Source of the DNA: JAUIIK01 sp963745675
Lineage (GTDB): Bacteria; Chloroflexota; Chloroflexia; Thermomicrobiales; CFX8
Length of the DNA: 64,000 nt
Assembly: GCA_963745675.1 (NCBI GenBank)
Contig: CAVUYM010000012.1
Span: forward strand, 62,001-126,000
Direction: 5' to 3'
Each line of letters begins with the position of its first letter. Position 1 is the stretch's first letter. The position numbers were made by a program, and so were the translations under genes. The notes beneath the pieces were generated by a model that worked only from the letters and a program-made list of their open reading frames with translations, did no database searches and had not been told where the DNA came from. Shown in pieces: positions 36,304 through 44,967 of the stretch.

Positions 36304-37600
36304 CCCATTTCGAACGCACAATGAAGGACCGCTATTTGCGCACACCACTCGCAAGCTTTCCGTTCGATCTTGCAGTCGCGGCTGGTGGATGCTACATCCG
36401 TCCAGGATGTCTATGAGATCGGCGTTGCGATCCTGGCGCGCATCCCGGCGACTGTTTGCATTCGCATCTTTCAACGCGATGACACCGGCCAGATGGTGCT
36501 GGTGCATGCCTGGCAATCGCCACTCTCAGATCCCACAGGGGTCAGCCCCGACGAGCTCGGAAAAGCCGTCCACCAGCGCTGGATTTCGACCCATCGAATT
36601 GGCAGCAACACACTCGAATTCGCCCGTCCTTTCATCCACCCCAGCCATCCCGCCTGGTTGATCGTGCCGTTGATGGCGAGAGACGAGTTGATCGGGGCGA
36701 TCGCCGCCGAACGCCGCGATGGACAGACCTTCCAATACGCGCCGGAAGATATCATCGCCTTCGCGGCCTGTGCGGCTGGCATGTCGTGGGGCATCCAATC
36801 GCTATTTCTGCGCGACCGCACCGACCGCCTCGGCCGGCAAGATCAGGGATCAATCGAAGAGTTGATCGCGAAAGAACGGCGCGAAATAGGCCGTGAACTG
36901 CACGACAACGTTGTCCAGAATCTCGCCTATCTCAACATGAAGATGGAGATCATTTCACGTTACGTGGTCGACGATCCTGAGATCGCGCTAAATGAGATTA
37001 AGGTCGTTCAAGAACTCGTGGACAAGACGAGTCGTCGAGCTGCGCAGGACGATTGGTGAAATGAGGCGGCCCACGCCGGCAAGACGCGGCATTACCGGCC
37101 AACTTCGCTCGATTGCTCGCAACATTGAGATCGATGCATCCGAATTTGAGATGGATATCAAACAGGTTTCCGGCATTCAGCTGGTTCCTGAAGTTGAACG
37201 TGCTGCGATTGGAATCGTTCGGGAGGCGTTGCAGAACGTACGGAAACATGCTTCCGCCAACTCAGTCCGCTTGGAAGTGACCCGTCGCGACGGGGAGCTC
37301 ATCGTAAACGTAATCGATGACGGCGTTGGCATCACAGATCCGGGTGCGTTGCCGCTCGACCATTTTGGAATGGTCCAGATGCGTGAACTAGCGGAAGATC
37401 TCGGCGGTGAGATTTCAATTTCTTCGGATCCTGGAGCGGGCACAAGAGTGGAAGCACGACTACCATTAGTCGTGCCGGCAAGCGGCGTGCCGTCTAGTAT
37501 CCAGGGCTCCGGTCTCAGCGCCAGCGAATACCTCTCCCAACCACCCCCAGAGCCGGCGGATCTGGCCCGGGCTGGTGGACGCTTTGATGCGGGGGATTGA
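36296..37600 (+). CDS. GAF-domain sensor histidine kinase (second of two), frameshifted as sequenced
   Basis: This kinase starts at an ATG overlapping the previous stop. After a frame change near 36375 it shows a GAF domain, DVYEIGVAILARIPATVCIR and IVPLMARDELIGAIAAERRD, then a HisKA_3 segment IAKERREIGRELHDNVVQNL with its histidine in RELHDN, and after another change near 37040 the HATPase part EVERAAIGIVREALQNVRKH, VNVIDDGVGITDPG and MVQMRELAEDLGGEISISSD. The N, G1 and G2 boxes are recognisable. Cotranscription with the first kinase and the regulator behind it is likely. The two kinases share domain order and probably arose by duplication; the signals are unknown. The ~35 residues after VEARLPLVVPASG are not conserved. 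Confidence 0.7.
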
Positions 37601-37664
37601 CACAGATGTATGCGATTTATGGAGCCAGTGGAAATTCACCCGCAGTGAAAAGGACGGCCAGTAG

Positions 37665-38330
37665 ATGTTACGTGTAGTCATAGCCGACGATCATGATCTG
37701 TTCCGCGAAGGGCTCCGGCAACTGCTGGGTTCGGTAGAGGACATTGAGGTGGCAGGAGAAGCCAGCGACGGCAAGCAAGCTGTCGAACTCGTCAAACTCC
37801 ACAGCCCGGATGTTGTACTCATGGATATCAGCATGCCGGAGATGGATGGCATCCAGGCGACGGAGATGATCGTCAAGAACTATCCCAATACCCACGTCGT
37901 CGTCCTCACAATGTACGCCGACGATGAATATGCGATACACGCGATCCGAGCCGGGGCGAAAGGGTACCTCCTCAAGAACACGCGCTCAAATGAAGTGATC
38001 CGAGCAATTCGTCTGGCCGCAGCCGGTGGTTCGAGCATTGACCCAGCCCTCGGGCCGGTACTGATGCGCGAATTCCAACGCCTGCTCAACAGCTCACCCG
38101 GTAACAGCCGGCAGCAGCTGTCCGAGCGCGAGCTGCGCTTCCTGGAACTGCTGTCGCGCGGGCGTAACAATCGCCAGATCGCTGACGATCTCGATCTCGC
38201 CGAAAGCACCGTCAAGAACAATCTCAGCGCCCTCTTCCAGAAGATTGGAGTGCGCGACCGCACTCAAGCAGTCCTCTACGCGTTTCAGAACGGCCTCGTC
38301 GCGCCACCGACGGATGCACGCCGGGTATAG
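37665..38330 (+). CDS. NarL/FixJ family response regulator
   Basis: The 221-residue protein has an N-terminal receiver, VVIADDHDLFREGLRQLLGS, with the phospho-aspartate in VVLMDISMPEMDGIQATEMI and the conserved lysine in GAKGYLLKNTRSNEVIRAIR. The C-terminal LuxR-type helix-turn-helix is LSERELRFLELLSRGRNNRQ followed by IADDLDLAESTVKNNLSALF. It starts 64 bases after the second kinase stop on the same strand, and is the obvious partner of one or both kinases. No frameshift is seen. The ribosome site (AAGGA) is about ten bases upstream of the ATG. Confidence 0.9.
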   Translation: MLRVVIADDHDLFREGLRQLLGSVEDIEVAGEASDGKQAVELVKLHSPDVVLMDISMPEMDGIQATEMIVKNYPNTHVVVLTMYADDEYAIHAIRAGAKGYLLKNTRSNEVIRAIRLAAAGGSSIDPALGPVLMREFQRLLNSSPGNSRQQLSERELRFLELLSRGRNNRQIADDLDLAESTVKNNLSALFQKIGVRDRTQAVLYAFQNGLVAPPTDARRV

Positions 38331-38356
38331 AGATAACTCCCTGTCGAACAGCGAAA

Positions 38357-38390
38357 CGAAGCGGCCAGGACATAATATCCGGCCGCTTCG
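38357..38390. terminator. Bidirectional hairpin between convergent genes
   Basis: CGAAGCGGCC (38357-38366) and GGCCGCTTCG (38381-38390) pair perfectly; three more pairs (GGA/TCC) can form after a one-base bulge. It lies between the response regulator and the convergent MBL hydrolase and could end transcripts from both sides. No T run is present. Confidence 0.5.
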
Positions 38391-38446
38391 TGGTGTTGTC
38401 TGGCGTTGAAATTATCGATATCCGCCGATTGATGGATTGGGCGCTG

Positions 38447-39088
38447 CTAGAGCAGCCGTCCCGTTGATGCGACCCGTTCCATCCAGTGCCGCTCGGCACC
38501 GATAGTCGTAGATACTCCATGGCCGGGATAGACGACGGTATCGTCAGGCAGTTCGAGCAGGCGCCGTATCGTCTCGACGGTCGTCTCGGCGCTAGCATCG
38601 GAAATCTCGATCGTGCCGTAACCACCGGGGAAGAGCGTGTCGCCGCCGAGCATGATCTTCTCCGTCGCGCTGTACAGAGATATCTGGCCCGGTGAATGCC
38701 CCGGCGTGTGAAACACCTCGAACACAACGTCGCCCAGTTGAACCTGGTCGCCCTCGGCGATTATCCGATCGGGGCTGAATCCTTCAATATCTCCGTATGT
38801 AGGATGCTCAATCTTGGGCCGGTCCTCTGCGTGCACCAGCAATGGAATGTCATACTGGCGACGCAGGGCATCCGCGTCGGCGATGTGATCCCAGTGGCCA
38901 TGCGTGATCACGATCAATTCGGGCTCCAGATTGCGACTACGAACTTCGTTGACCGTTGCCTCGAAGCTCTCCGGCGGCCCGTCAATTAGCATTGCTTTTC
39001 CGGACGCTTTTTCAATCACCAGAAACAAGTTCGTCTCGATCGGCCCAGCGATGATCTGGACGATCTCAAGGTGCGGGGTTTCAGCCAC
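38447..39088 (-). CDS. MBL-fold metallohydrolase (glyoxalase II-like)
   Basis: The 213-residue protein has the MBL metal motif VITHGHWDHIADADALRRQY (HxHxDH), VFHTPGHSPGQISLYSATEK (histidine ligand) and IMLGGDTLFPGGYGTIEISD (bridging aspartate), with the last histidine in VYPGHGVSTTIGAE. This is the glyoxalase II-like group of hydroxyacylglutathione hydrolase homologues, which hydrolyse thioesters or related compounds with two zinc or iron ions. The GTG start follows AGGAGAAACT. The enzyme is intracellular. Real substrate unknown; glutathione is rare in Chloroflexota, so the annotation of the family should not be taken literally. Confidence 0.85.
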   Translation of the reverse strand: MAETPHLEIVQIIAGPIETNLFLVIEKASGKAMLIDGPPESFEATVNEVRSRNLEPELIVITHGHWDHIADADALRRQYDIPLLVHAEDRPKIEHPTYGDIEGFSPDRIIAEGDQVQLGDVVFEVFHTPGHSPGQISLYSATEKIMLGGDTLFPGGYGTIEISDASAETTVETIRRLLELPDDTVVYPGHGVSTTIGAERHWMERVASTGRLL

Positions 39089-39222
39089 AGTTTCTCCTAA
39101 GCCATTCGATATCTGCTCAATACCGGCACTCTACCATCCTCCGGATTTTCAGGACTCACCGCCCGATCTGTGCTAGCGTTGGCGAACGTCACAGCGTGTC
39201 GCCAATAGCCGGGAGATGCACG

Positions 39223-39609
39223 ATGGCAACATTCAGCCAGGAGATACTCGCAGCAGCCGAACGAGAACACGAGATCACCTTCGAGACCTTCGGGCGCGTC
39301 ACGGGCGCATCTTCAAAAGTCATAATCTGGATCACGCGCATGGACGACAGCCTCTACATCCGCTCTGGTGGCGGCATGTCCCGCGACTGGCCGCGAAACC
39401 TGCAACATCATGGACGTGGTGTACTCCATCTGGATGGTCAGGCCATCCCAGTTACAGCCCGGCATGTTGAAGATATCGCGGAAGCCAAGCGCATTACACG
39501 CGCTGTTCAAGGCAAGTACCATGCTGGCGCCGACGGCCACGACCAGCCAGCGGATGCGCCACCTGTCCCTGCCGAACTTGCAACATTCGAACTACTACCT
39601 GCCGACTAA
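39223..39609 (+). CDS. DUF2255/pyridoxamine-oxidase-like family protein
   Basis: The 128-residue protein resembles DUF2255, a small split-barrel family related to flavin or F420-dependent reductases: FGRVTGASSKVIIWITRMDD, then SLYIRSGGGMSRDWPRNLQH, GVLHLDGQAIPVTARHVEDI and AVQGKYHAGA. The W-R-N and KY positions match. The ATG follows GGGAGATGCACG. Function is unproven in the family. It is next to the MBL gene, divergent and 134 bases away. Confidence 0.7.
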   Translation: MATFSQEILAAAEREHEITFETFGRVTGASSKVIIWITRMDDSLYIRSGGGMSRDWPRNLQHHGRGVLHLDGQAIPVTARHVEDIAEAKRITRAVQGKYHAGADGHDQPADAPPVPAELATFELLPAD

Positions 39610-40354
39610 GCGCTTGCTTGGTAGACACCTTCAATCGGGGCGTCTTTCTCAACCTGACTTCGCAGTAGTTGGGCTCACCTCAATATCGTCGAGCGTTTGT
39701 ATGCTGGCTTCAAACGCTCGATCGATGTATCCGCCAAGCGGCCAATTGGGCTGAACCCCGCCATTGTCATGGCGAGCATCTGCACGCTTGCTGTCGAGAG
39801 GGGCGACCAATACAGCGCATTGACAGCACCACTGCGGCTTTTGTGATTTCACCGACCCCTTCAACCATCTTTCAGAATTCCCCGACGGTTCGAACTATCC
39901 CAGGTCGATACCTGACCACTATCAAGGCAATGTTGCGATGACGAGAACCCGGACGAATTCGATCAGGATGAGGCGGCGACTCCCCAAGCCGGCAAATAGA
40001 GATACGTGGAGGAGAGATTGCGTTGATACACAATTCTCCGACCGGTCCCGAATAGCGGAATACTCTCGGCGGTGTCGTTACAGGACCACGGTCGCTTTAG
40101 TAAATGCTCCCGGTGCAATAGGCTATCAGAGGATGAGGCGCATACATCACAAGAGTCGACGTTCTCGCGGGTCTTCAGTATTTGTTCGCCGGCATTTGAT
40201 TGTATGATGCGGTGTGCAATTAGAGACGACAGTCTCGCACACTCCGCACCTGAACGGCGGCATTTGTGCCGATATCGAATGCGAGATGGCACCCCCATCA
40301 GTCGACGGTTGACGATATGGCGCAACATCGTTCCAGCGGGTAGTTAGCCGCAAA
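39610..40354. other. Long intergenic region, no recognised gene
   Basis: 745 bases without a protein-like frame. Short frames exist on both strands but none has a ribosome site or conserved-looking sequence. It is AT-richer than average toward its right end and should include the promoter of the FliK-like gene. Confidence 0.35.
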
Positions 40355-41653
40355 GTGACCCAGGTACCAGCAAGGATGCGTAGCGTGCACAATGAATTTC
40401 AATTGGAAATTTCCGCAGAGGACGCCAATGCAGCGCCAGTACTTGAACGGGCAGTGCAGCTATCACCTGGTTCCCGTCACTCTAACGAACGGACGGACAT
40501 CCCGATTGTTTTCCGTCAAGTTAAGCACCGCATAGCGGTTTCGACAGATGGATCGACCAGGACAGTTTCGGATGCGAGCAACGCACTCCGACTGCGGCTG
40601 GCATATACGCCATCCACCAGCGATCCTGTGGCCAACGAACGTCCAGCACTTCGGTGGAGCGATAGCCACTCAAATGAACTAGGCCCCCTCGACCAATCAA
40701 AGACGAGCCCAGCAGAACCTGTGCAGCCTCAGGAGACCGCTCCACGCGCGTGCGTCGACAGCGGCGATTTGCCGCATTCAAGACTGCGACTGGTCGCTCG
40801 CAATGACAGCCCGACATCATCAGGGTTCAATAGCCTGCATGCACCTGAACTTCGGCTGATCGCCTTGTATGCTGAACCAACTGCGTCGAAGCCTTCCGAG
40901 GATCTGATCACACGGCTTTCCGGGAGCTGGGAGAATTCATTCTTTTCTGCCGACGAAGACACCTTCGCGAGCCTGCCGTCGACTCCAGCGGCCACTCCCG
41001 TAGCAACCACCGGGCGCATCCACCCCACTCGACGCATCGAGCCCGCCCTTCGTGATAACGCCACTATTTGTCAGCACGGCACAACTGGTCGTCCTGTGTC
41101 CGTACGAAATGACGGCATCAGGATCATTCACGCGGCCAGCTCCCCTGATGGTCCGAGGCACACTCTTATCAGTCACCAGCGAAAAGACGTAGCCGGCACT
41201 GTCGAGGATCGAGCAATGCGCAGACCCAGCGCCAAAATGGCTCCACGTAGTAGCCGTACGAGCCAATCAAGCACACACCCGTTGCCGCTATTCGGAGATT
41301 ATCTACAGGACGAGATGAGCGCCGGTTTACCCCTGGTAGGAGAACCGACGCTAGCTCTTCGCGACGCCGCGCTGGAGATCGCCAGCGAGCTACGCCATGT
41401 TCAGAGCACGGGAGGAATGGAGCTTCTATTCAGATTGCACCTCCATCCAGAGCATCTTGGTGCGGCCGATATCGAGATCGAGCGTGTTGACGATGCCTGG
41501 TCCATTTCGGTCGCGACCACGAACGACGAGGCGACCCGGGCGCTAGCGACCGAAATCAGCTGCCTGCAGCACCACTTCCAAGAGAGCGATTTGACCTCTG
41601 ACGCTATTAGCGTCGTAACAAGATCACCGACGAAATACTCCAGAATATGGTGA
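40355..41653 (+). CDS. Large low-complexity protein with a FliK-like C-terminal domain
   Basis: The 432-residue protein has a long hydrophilic, Ser/Thr/Pro/Arg-rich and probably disordered part (about 1-335), and a short folded C-terminus (about 345-425). That end, MELLFRLHLHPEHLGAADIE followed by IERVDDAWSISVATTNDEAT and LATEISCLQHHFQESDL, matches the Flg_hook domain of flagellar hook-length control protein FliK, in which LRLxPExLGxVxV is the hallmark. No other flagellar gene is in the window. In FliK the disordered part acts as a ruler and the C-terminus switches export specificity. Here either a flagellar cluster lies elsewhere, or the domain has been used for something else. The start may be ATG 40379 or later; no strong ribosome site is seen. 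Confidence 0.55.
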   Translation: MTQVPARMRSVHNEFQLEISAEDANAAPVLERAVQLSPGSRHSNERTDIPIVFRQVKHRIAVSTDGSTRTVSDASNALRLRLAYTPSTSDPVANERPALRWSDSHSNELGPLDQSKTSPAEPVQPQETAPRACVDSGDLPHSRLRLVARNDSPTSSGFNSLHAPELRLIALYAEPTASKPSEDLITRLSGSWENSFFSADEDTFASLPSTPAATPVATTGRIHPTRRIEPALRDNATICQHGTTGRPVSVRNDGIRIIHAASSPDGPRHTLISHQRKDVAGTVEDRAMRRPSAKMAPRSSRTSQSSTHPLPLFGDYLQDEMSAGLPLVGEPTLALRDAALEIASELRHVQSTGGMELLFRLHLHPEHLGAADIEIERVDDAWSISVATTNDEATRALATEISCLQHHFQESDLTSDAISVVTRSPTKYSRIW

Positions 41654-41720
41654 GCGCTAAACGCTCCACGGCATTCTGAAAACATTGAGGGTTGATCGGC
41701 GACTCTTTCTCCCGGTCTTC

Positions 41721-41795
41721 GTAGGGGGTGAACCTTGTGTTCACCCGTGAACGTACGCGCACTCGTGGCCGGGCGAAGACAAGCTTCATCCCTAC
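41721..41795. repeat. 75-base inverted repeat, GTAGGGGTGGAG family (copy 2)
   Basis: The left arm GTAGGGGGTGAACCTTGTGT (plus TCACCC) pairs with the right arm ending AAGCTTCATCCCTAC over about 25 bases with several mismatches. Size and ends match the element at 22977-23050. It lies between the FliK-like gene and an S9 peptidase gene, both on the plus strand. Confidence 0.7.
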
Positions 41796-41988
41796 GATAA
41801 TTCCAGATCTTTCCCTCTTTGGCGGTCAGAATTTTCGGGAATCTGTCTAGTCTGCTTCGCCGGTCGAAAAGTAGAGTCTTGCGGTGGGATGCGAGATCGC
41901 ATCCCACTACTCATTTGCACATTACAGTTACTTCCGCGAAGATGCCCTTCAAGATCTGAACTCGATCCAGGAAGATTGGCACAACGCG

Positions 41989-43914
41989 ATGACAACTACC
42001 CGATATCTCTCGATAGATGAGCTACTCAACATGACCTCACCCGGTGACGCGCAGATTCACCCGGACGGCGAGCGTGTTGCCTACACCCGGTCGAGCGCGG
42101 TCGGCGAAAAGGGTAACCATGCTGGAAGCTCCGAAGTCTGGCTGGCCAGCAAGCAGAAGGACGACCACCGACTGACTGCCCGAGACACCCACGCGCGCCA
42201 CCCGCGCTGGTCGCCCGGCGGCGATGAGCTGGCCTACCTCGGGAAACTCAAAGGCAATGCCCACCATCAGCTATGCCTGCTCAAGCAGGACTGGGGTGAA
42301 GCCCGCGTGCTGACCAGCCTGAAGGCGGGCGTTTCGCGCTTCGCATGGTCTCCACAGGGCGACGCGATCCTCTTGCTAGCCACCGATCCCGAACCAGAAG
42401 AGATCACCGAGCGCAAGAAGGATGGACGAGACTGGGTCGAATACGAGGAGGACCACCGCTATAGCCGTCTATGGCGCTATGACGTCAGCGCTGGCAAAAC
42501 CGAGCAAGTAACGAATGCCGACCTGCACATCTACGAATTTGCGTGGTCACCTGACGGCACGAAAATCGTAGCCATCGCCGCCGACCAACCTTATGCATGG
42601 GCCTGGTACGAAGCCCGCCTCGTGGTGATCGATGTCGAGAGCGGAGCCGTCTCAACACTCTATGCGCCTGACAAACAGCTCGCCCGCCCGGCCTGGTCGC
42701 CGGATGGAGCGACGATTTCGGTCATCAGCTGCGTCTTCAGCGACGAGGGCATGACTGGCGGCGACGTGGTCTTGATCGACTCGGCGACCGGCGATGCACG
42801 CAACGTGACAGCAGGCCACCCGCGTTCATATCTGGAGTGCCACTGGTCGCCGGGATCAGACTCAATCCTGACTCCGGCCATTGAGGACGGCGCAGCGGTG
42901 ATCTGCCGGTTACAACTGGAAGGTGCTTGCGAAACACTCTGGTTCGAGCGCGCCAATCTGGCAACCTATGGTGGGCAAGCGCTGAGCCAGAGTCGTAGCG
43001 GCGATCAGGTCGCGATCATCACCTCGACGCCTGACAGTCCATCGAATGTTCAACTGGGCCGCCTGGACGGCAACGAGATCGAATGGACGGCATTGACAAC
43101 CATCGGCGATGCCCTGGGTAAGCGCGTCAACAGCAACGTCACAACCGTGTACTGGCAGAGTTTCGACGACCGCAAGATCCAGGGGTTGCTGCTGTGGCCC
43201 GACGATGCTGAGCCGTCAGGTGATCCCCTGCCGATGATCGTTCTTGTCCACGGCGGCCCGACCGGCCTCTCCGGCTATGGTTTCCCGGACACCCGCTCGA
43301 TGGGTTGGGCTCACCTACTGGCCGAACGCGGCTACCTCTGTTTCTTCCCGAACTATCGCGGCAGTATGGGCTTCGGGACGGAATTCGCCGAGCTGAACAA
43401 CCGCGATCTGGGCGGCGGCGATCTTGAAGACGTCCTGCGCGGCGTCGATTACTGCGTCGAGCAGGGCTGGGCCGATCCGGATCGGCTTGGCATCGGCGGC
43501 TGGAGCTATGGCGGCTACATCACGCCCTGGGCGATTACCCAGACGCCACGCTTCAAAGCGGCAGTCTCTGGCGCTTCCATCACCAACTGGACCTCCTTCC
43601 ACGGCGTTAGCCCAATCAAAGGCTTCGACGAGACCTTCAACCGGGCCGACCCGCATAACGCTGACGGCTTCTACACTTTCCGTTCACCTATCTACAGCAT
43701 TGAGAAAGTCCAGACACCGACACTCTTCCTGCATGGCGAGCAGGACCCGGTCTGCCCGGTTGGACAGGCCTACGAGATGTGGCGCGGACTGAAGGAACGC
43801 GGCGTCGAAACCGAACTCGTTGTCTATCCCCGCGAACCACACGGTTTCCGCGAGCGTGAGCACGTCCGCGACATGCTCGCCCGGCTTGTCGACTGGTTCA
43901 GTGAGCGCGTGTAG
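41989..43914 (+). CDS. S9 family (prolyl oligopeptidase/acylaminoacyl-peptidase-like) peptidase
   Basis: The 641-residue protein has an N-terminal propeller with PD40-like repeats such as HPRWSPGGDELAYL and EFAWSPDGTKIVAIAA, then an alpha/beta hydrolase domain. The triad is complete: serine in LGIGGWSYGGYITPWAITQ (GWSYGG), aspartate in LFLHGEQDPVCPVG and histidine in VVYPREPHGFRE. The oxyanion stretch is VLVHGGPTGLSGYGFPDTRS. This is the same family as the frameshifted gene at 16-18 kb, but intact. It cleaves short peptides in the cytoplasm; no signal peptide is seen. The ATG is chosen by family alignment; the ribosome site AGGAAG is somewhat far (about 15 bases). Confidence 0.9.
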   Translation: MTTTRYLSIDELLNMTSPGDAQIHPDGERVAYTRSSAVGEKGNHAGSSEVWLASKQKDDHRLTARDTHARHPRWSPGGDELAYLGKLKGNAHHQLCLLKQDWGEARVLTSLKAGVSRFAWSPQGDAILLLATDPEPEEITERKKDGRDWVEYEEDHRYSRLWRYDVSAGKTEQVTNADLHIYEFAWSPDGTKIVAIAADQPYAWAWYEARLVVIDVESGAVSTLYAPDKQLARPAWSPDGATISVISCVFSDEGMTGGDVVLIDSATGDARNVTAGHPRSYLECHWSPGSDSILTPAIEDGAAVICRLQLEGACETLWFERANLATYGGQALSQSRSGDQVAIITSTPDSPSNVQLGRLDGNEIEWTALTTIGDALGKRVNSNVTTVYWQSFDDRKIQGLLLWPDDAEPSGDPLPMIVLVHGGPTGLSGYGFPDTRSMGWAHLLAERGYLCFFPNYRGSMGFGTEFAELNNRDLGGGDLEDVLRGVDYCVEQGWADPDRLGIGGWSYGGYITPWAITQTPRFKAAVSGASITNWTSFHGVSPIKGFDETFNRADPHNADGFYTFRSPIYSIEKVQTPTLFLHGEQDPVCPVGQAYEMWRGLKERGVETELVVYPREPHGFREREHVRDMLARLVDWFSERV

Positions 43915-44001
43915 TTCTGCTAGACTGGACCTGTCTCGACTCCCACTCTTCAAGTAGAGTCAAACTAATCAGTCCCCAGCCAGGAAAGGTACTCCCTGCC
44001 G

Positions 44002-44946
44002 ATGACTTCCTCTGCATCCGTCCTCGAATCCGCCCTCGGAATGATCGGCAATACGCCGGTCGTCAAACTCACCCAGGTTGTTCCTGAAGGGAGTGCAGAT
44101 GTCTTCGTCAAAGTCGAGGGCGGCAATCCAACTGGATCGTATAAGGACCGCATGGCGCTGGCGATGATCGAAGCGGCGGAAGAGAGCGGCGCGCTTGTAC
44201 CCGGAATGACCGTCGTCGAATTCACGGGCGGCAGCACAGGATCATCACTGGCCTTCGTCTGCGCCGTCAAAGGCTATCGCTTCAACGTCGTCTCGTCTGA
44301 TGCCTTCGCGCAGGAAAAGCTGGCGACGATGGCCGCATTCGGCGCCGACGTCACGATCGTTCCGAGCCACGGTAAGGGCATTAACGCGGGGCTGATGGCC
44401 GAGATGCGCACGATCGTTGAGGAGATGGCGTCCAGCGACGATGTCTTCTGGACCCGGCAGTTCGAAAACACCGATTCATTGGACGGCTACGCGAAGATCG
44501 GCGAGGAGTTGGTGCAGCAAATCGACGGACCGATCCATGCGTTCTGCGCCGGCGTCGGAACAGCCGGGATGCTCATGGGCGTCTCACGCGCCCTTCGAAA
44601 GGCGGGACAGGATCCGCAGATCTTCGTCGTCGAACCAGCAACCTCGCCGATCGTTGGACAGGGGATCTCCGGCTCGCACAGCATCGAAGGTGTTGGGGTT
44701 GGCTTTATCCCACCGCTTTTAGATACATCCTTCTACGATGCCGCGATGTCTGTTGACGAAGCCGACGCCCGGGCCATGGCCCGCCGGCTTGCCCGCGAAG
44801 AAGGTATCTTCTGTGGCATATCAAGCGGTATGAATGTAACCGCCGCAATCGAGATCGCCCAGCAGTTCGGCCCGGGCCATACCGTCACCACTGTCACCTG
44901 CGACACCGGCCTCAAGTATCTGGCAGGCAATCTGTTCGACGATTGA
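44002..44946 (+). CDS. Cysteine synthase family PLP-dependent enzyme
   Basis: The 314-residue protein is a fold type II PLP enzyme of the cysteine synthase/cystathionine beta-synthase group. The PLP lysine is in GGNPTGSYKDRMALAMIEAA, the substrate loop is VVEFTGGSTGSSLAFVCAVK, and the phosphate-binding glycines are in FCAGVGTAGMLMGVSRALRK. The C-terminal EEGIFCGISSGMNVTAAIEI is the conserved serine-binding end. The asparagine loop reads TGGSTG instead of TSGNTG, which departs from standard O-acetylserine sulfhydrylases, so another beta-replacement reaction is possible. The gene follows the S9 peptidase by 87 bases on the same strand; functional linkage is unknown. Ends before the NHL cluster on the other strand. 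Confidence 0.85.
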   Translation: MTSSASVLESALGMIGNTPVVKLTQVVPEGSADVFVKVEGGNPTGSYKDRMALAMIEAAEESGALVPGMTVVEFTGGSTGSSLAFVCAVKGYRFNVVSSDAFAQEKLATMAAFGADVTIVPSHGKGINAGLMAEMRTIVEEMASSDDVFWTRQFENTDSLDGYAKIGEELVQQIDGPIHAFCAGVGTAGMLMGVSRALRKAGQDPQIFVVEPATSPIVGQGISGSHSIEGVGVGFIPPLLDTSFYDAAMSVDEADARAMARRLAREEGIFCGISSGMNVTAAIEIAQQFGPGHTVTTVTCDTGLKYLAGNLFDD

Positions 44947-44967
44947 GCGCAGCCCAAACTCCCGGCC

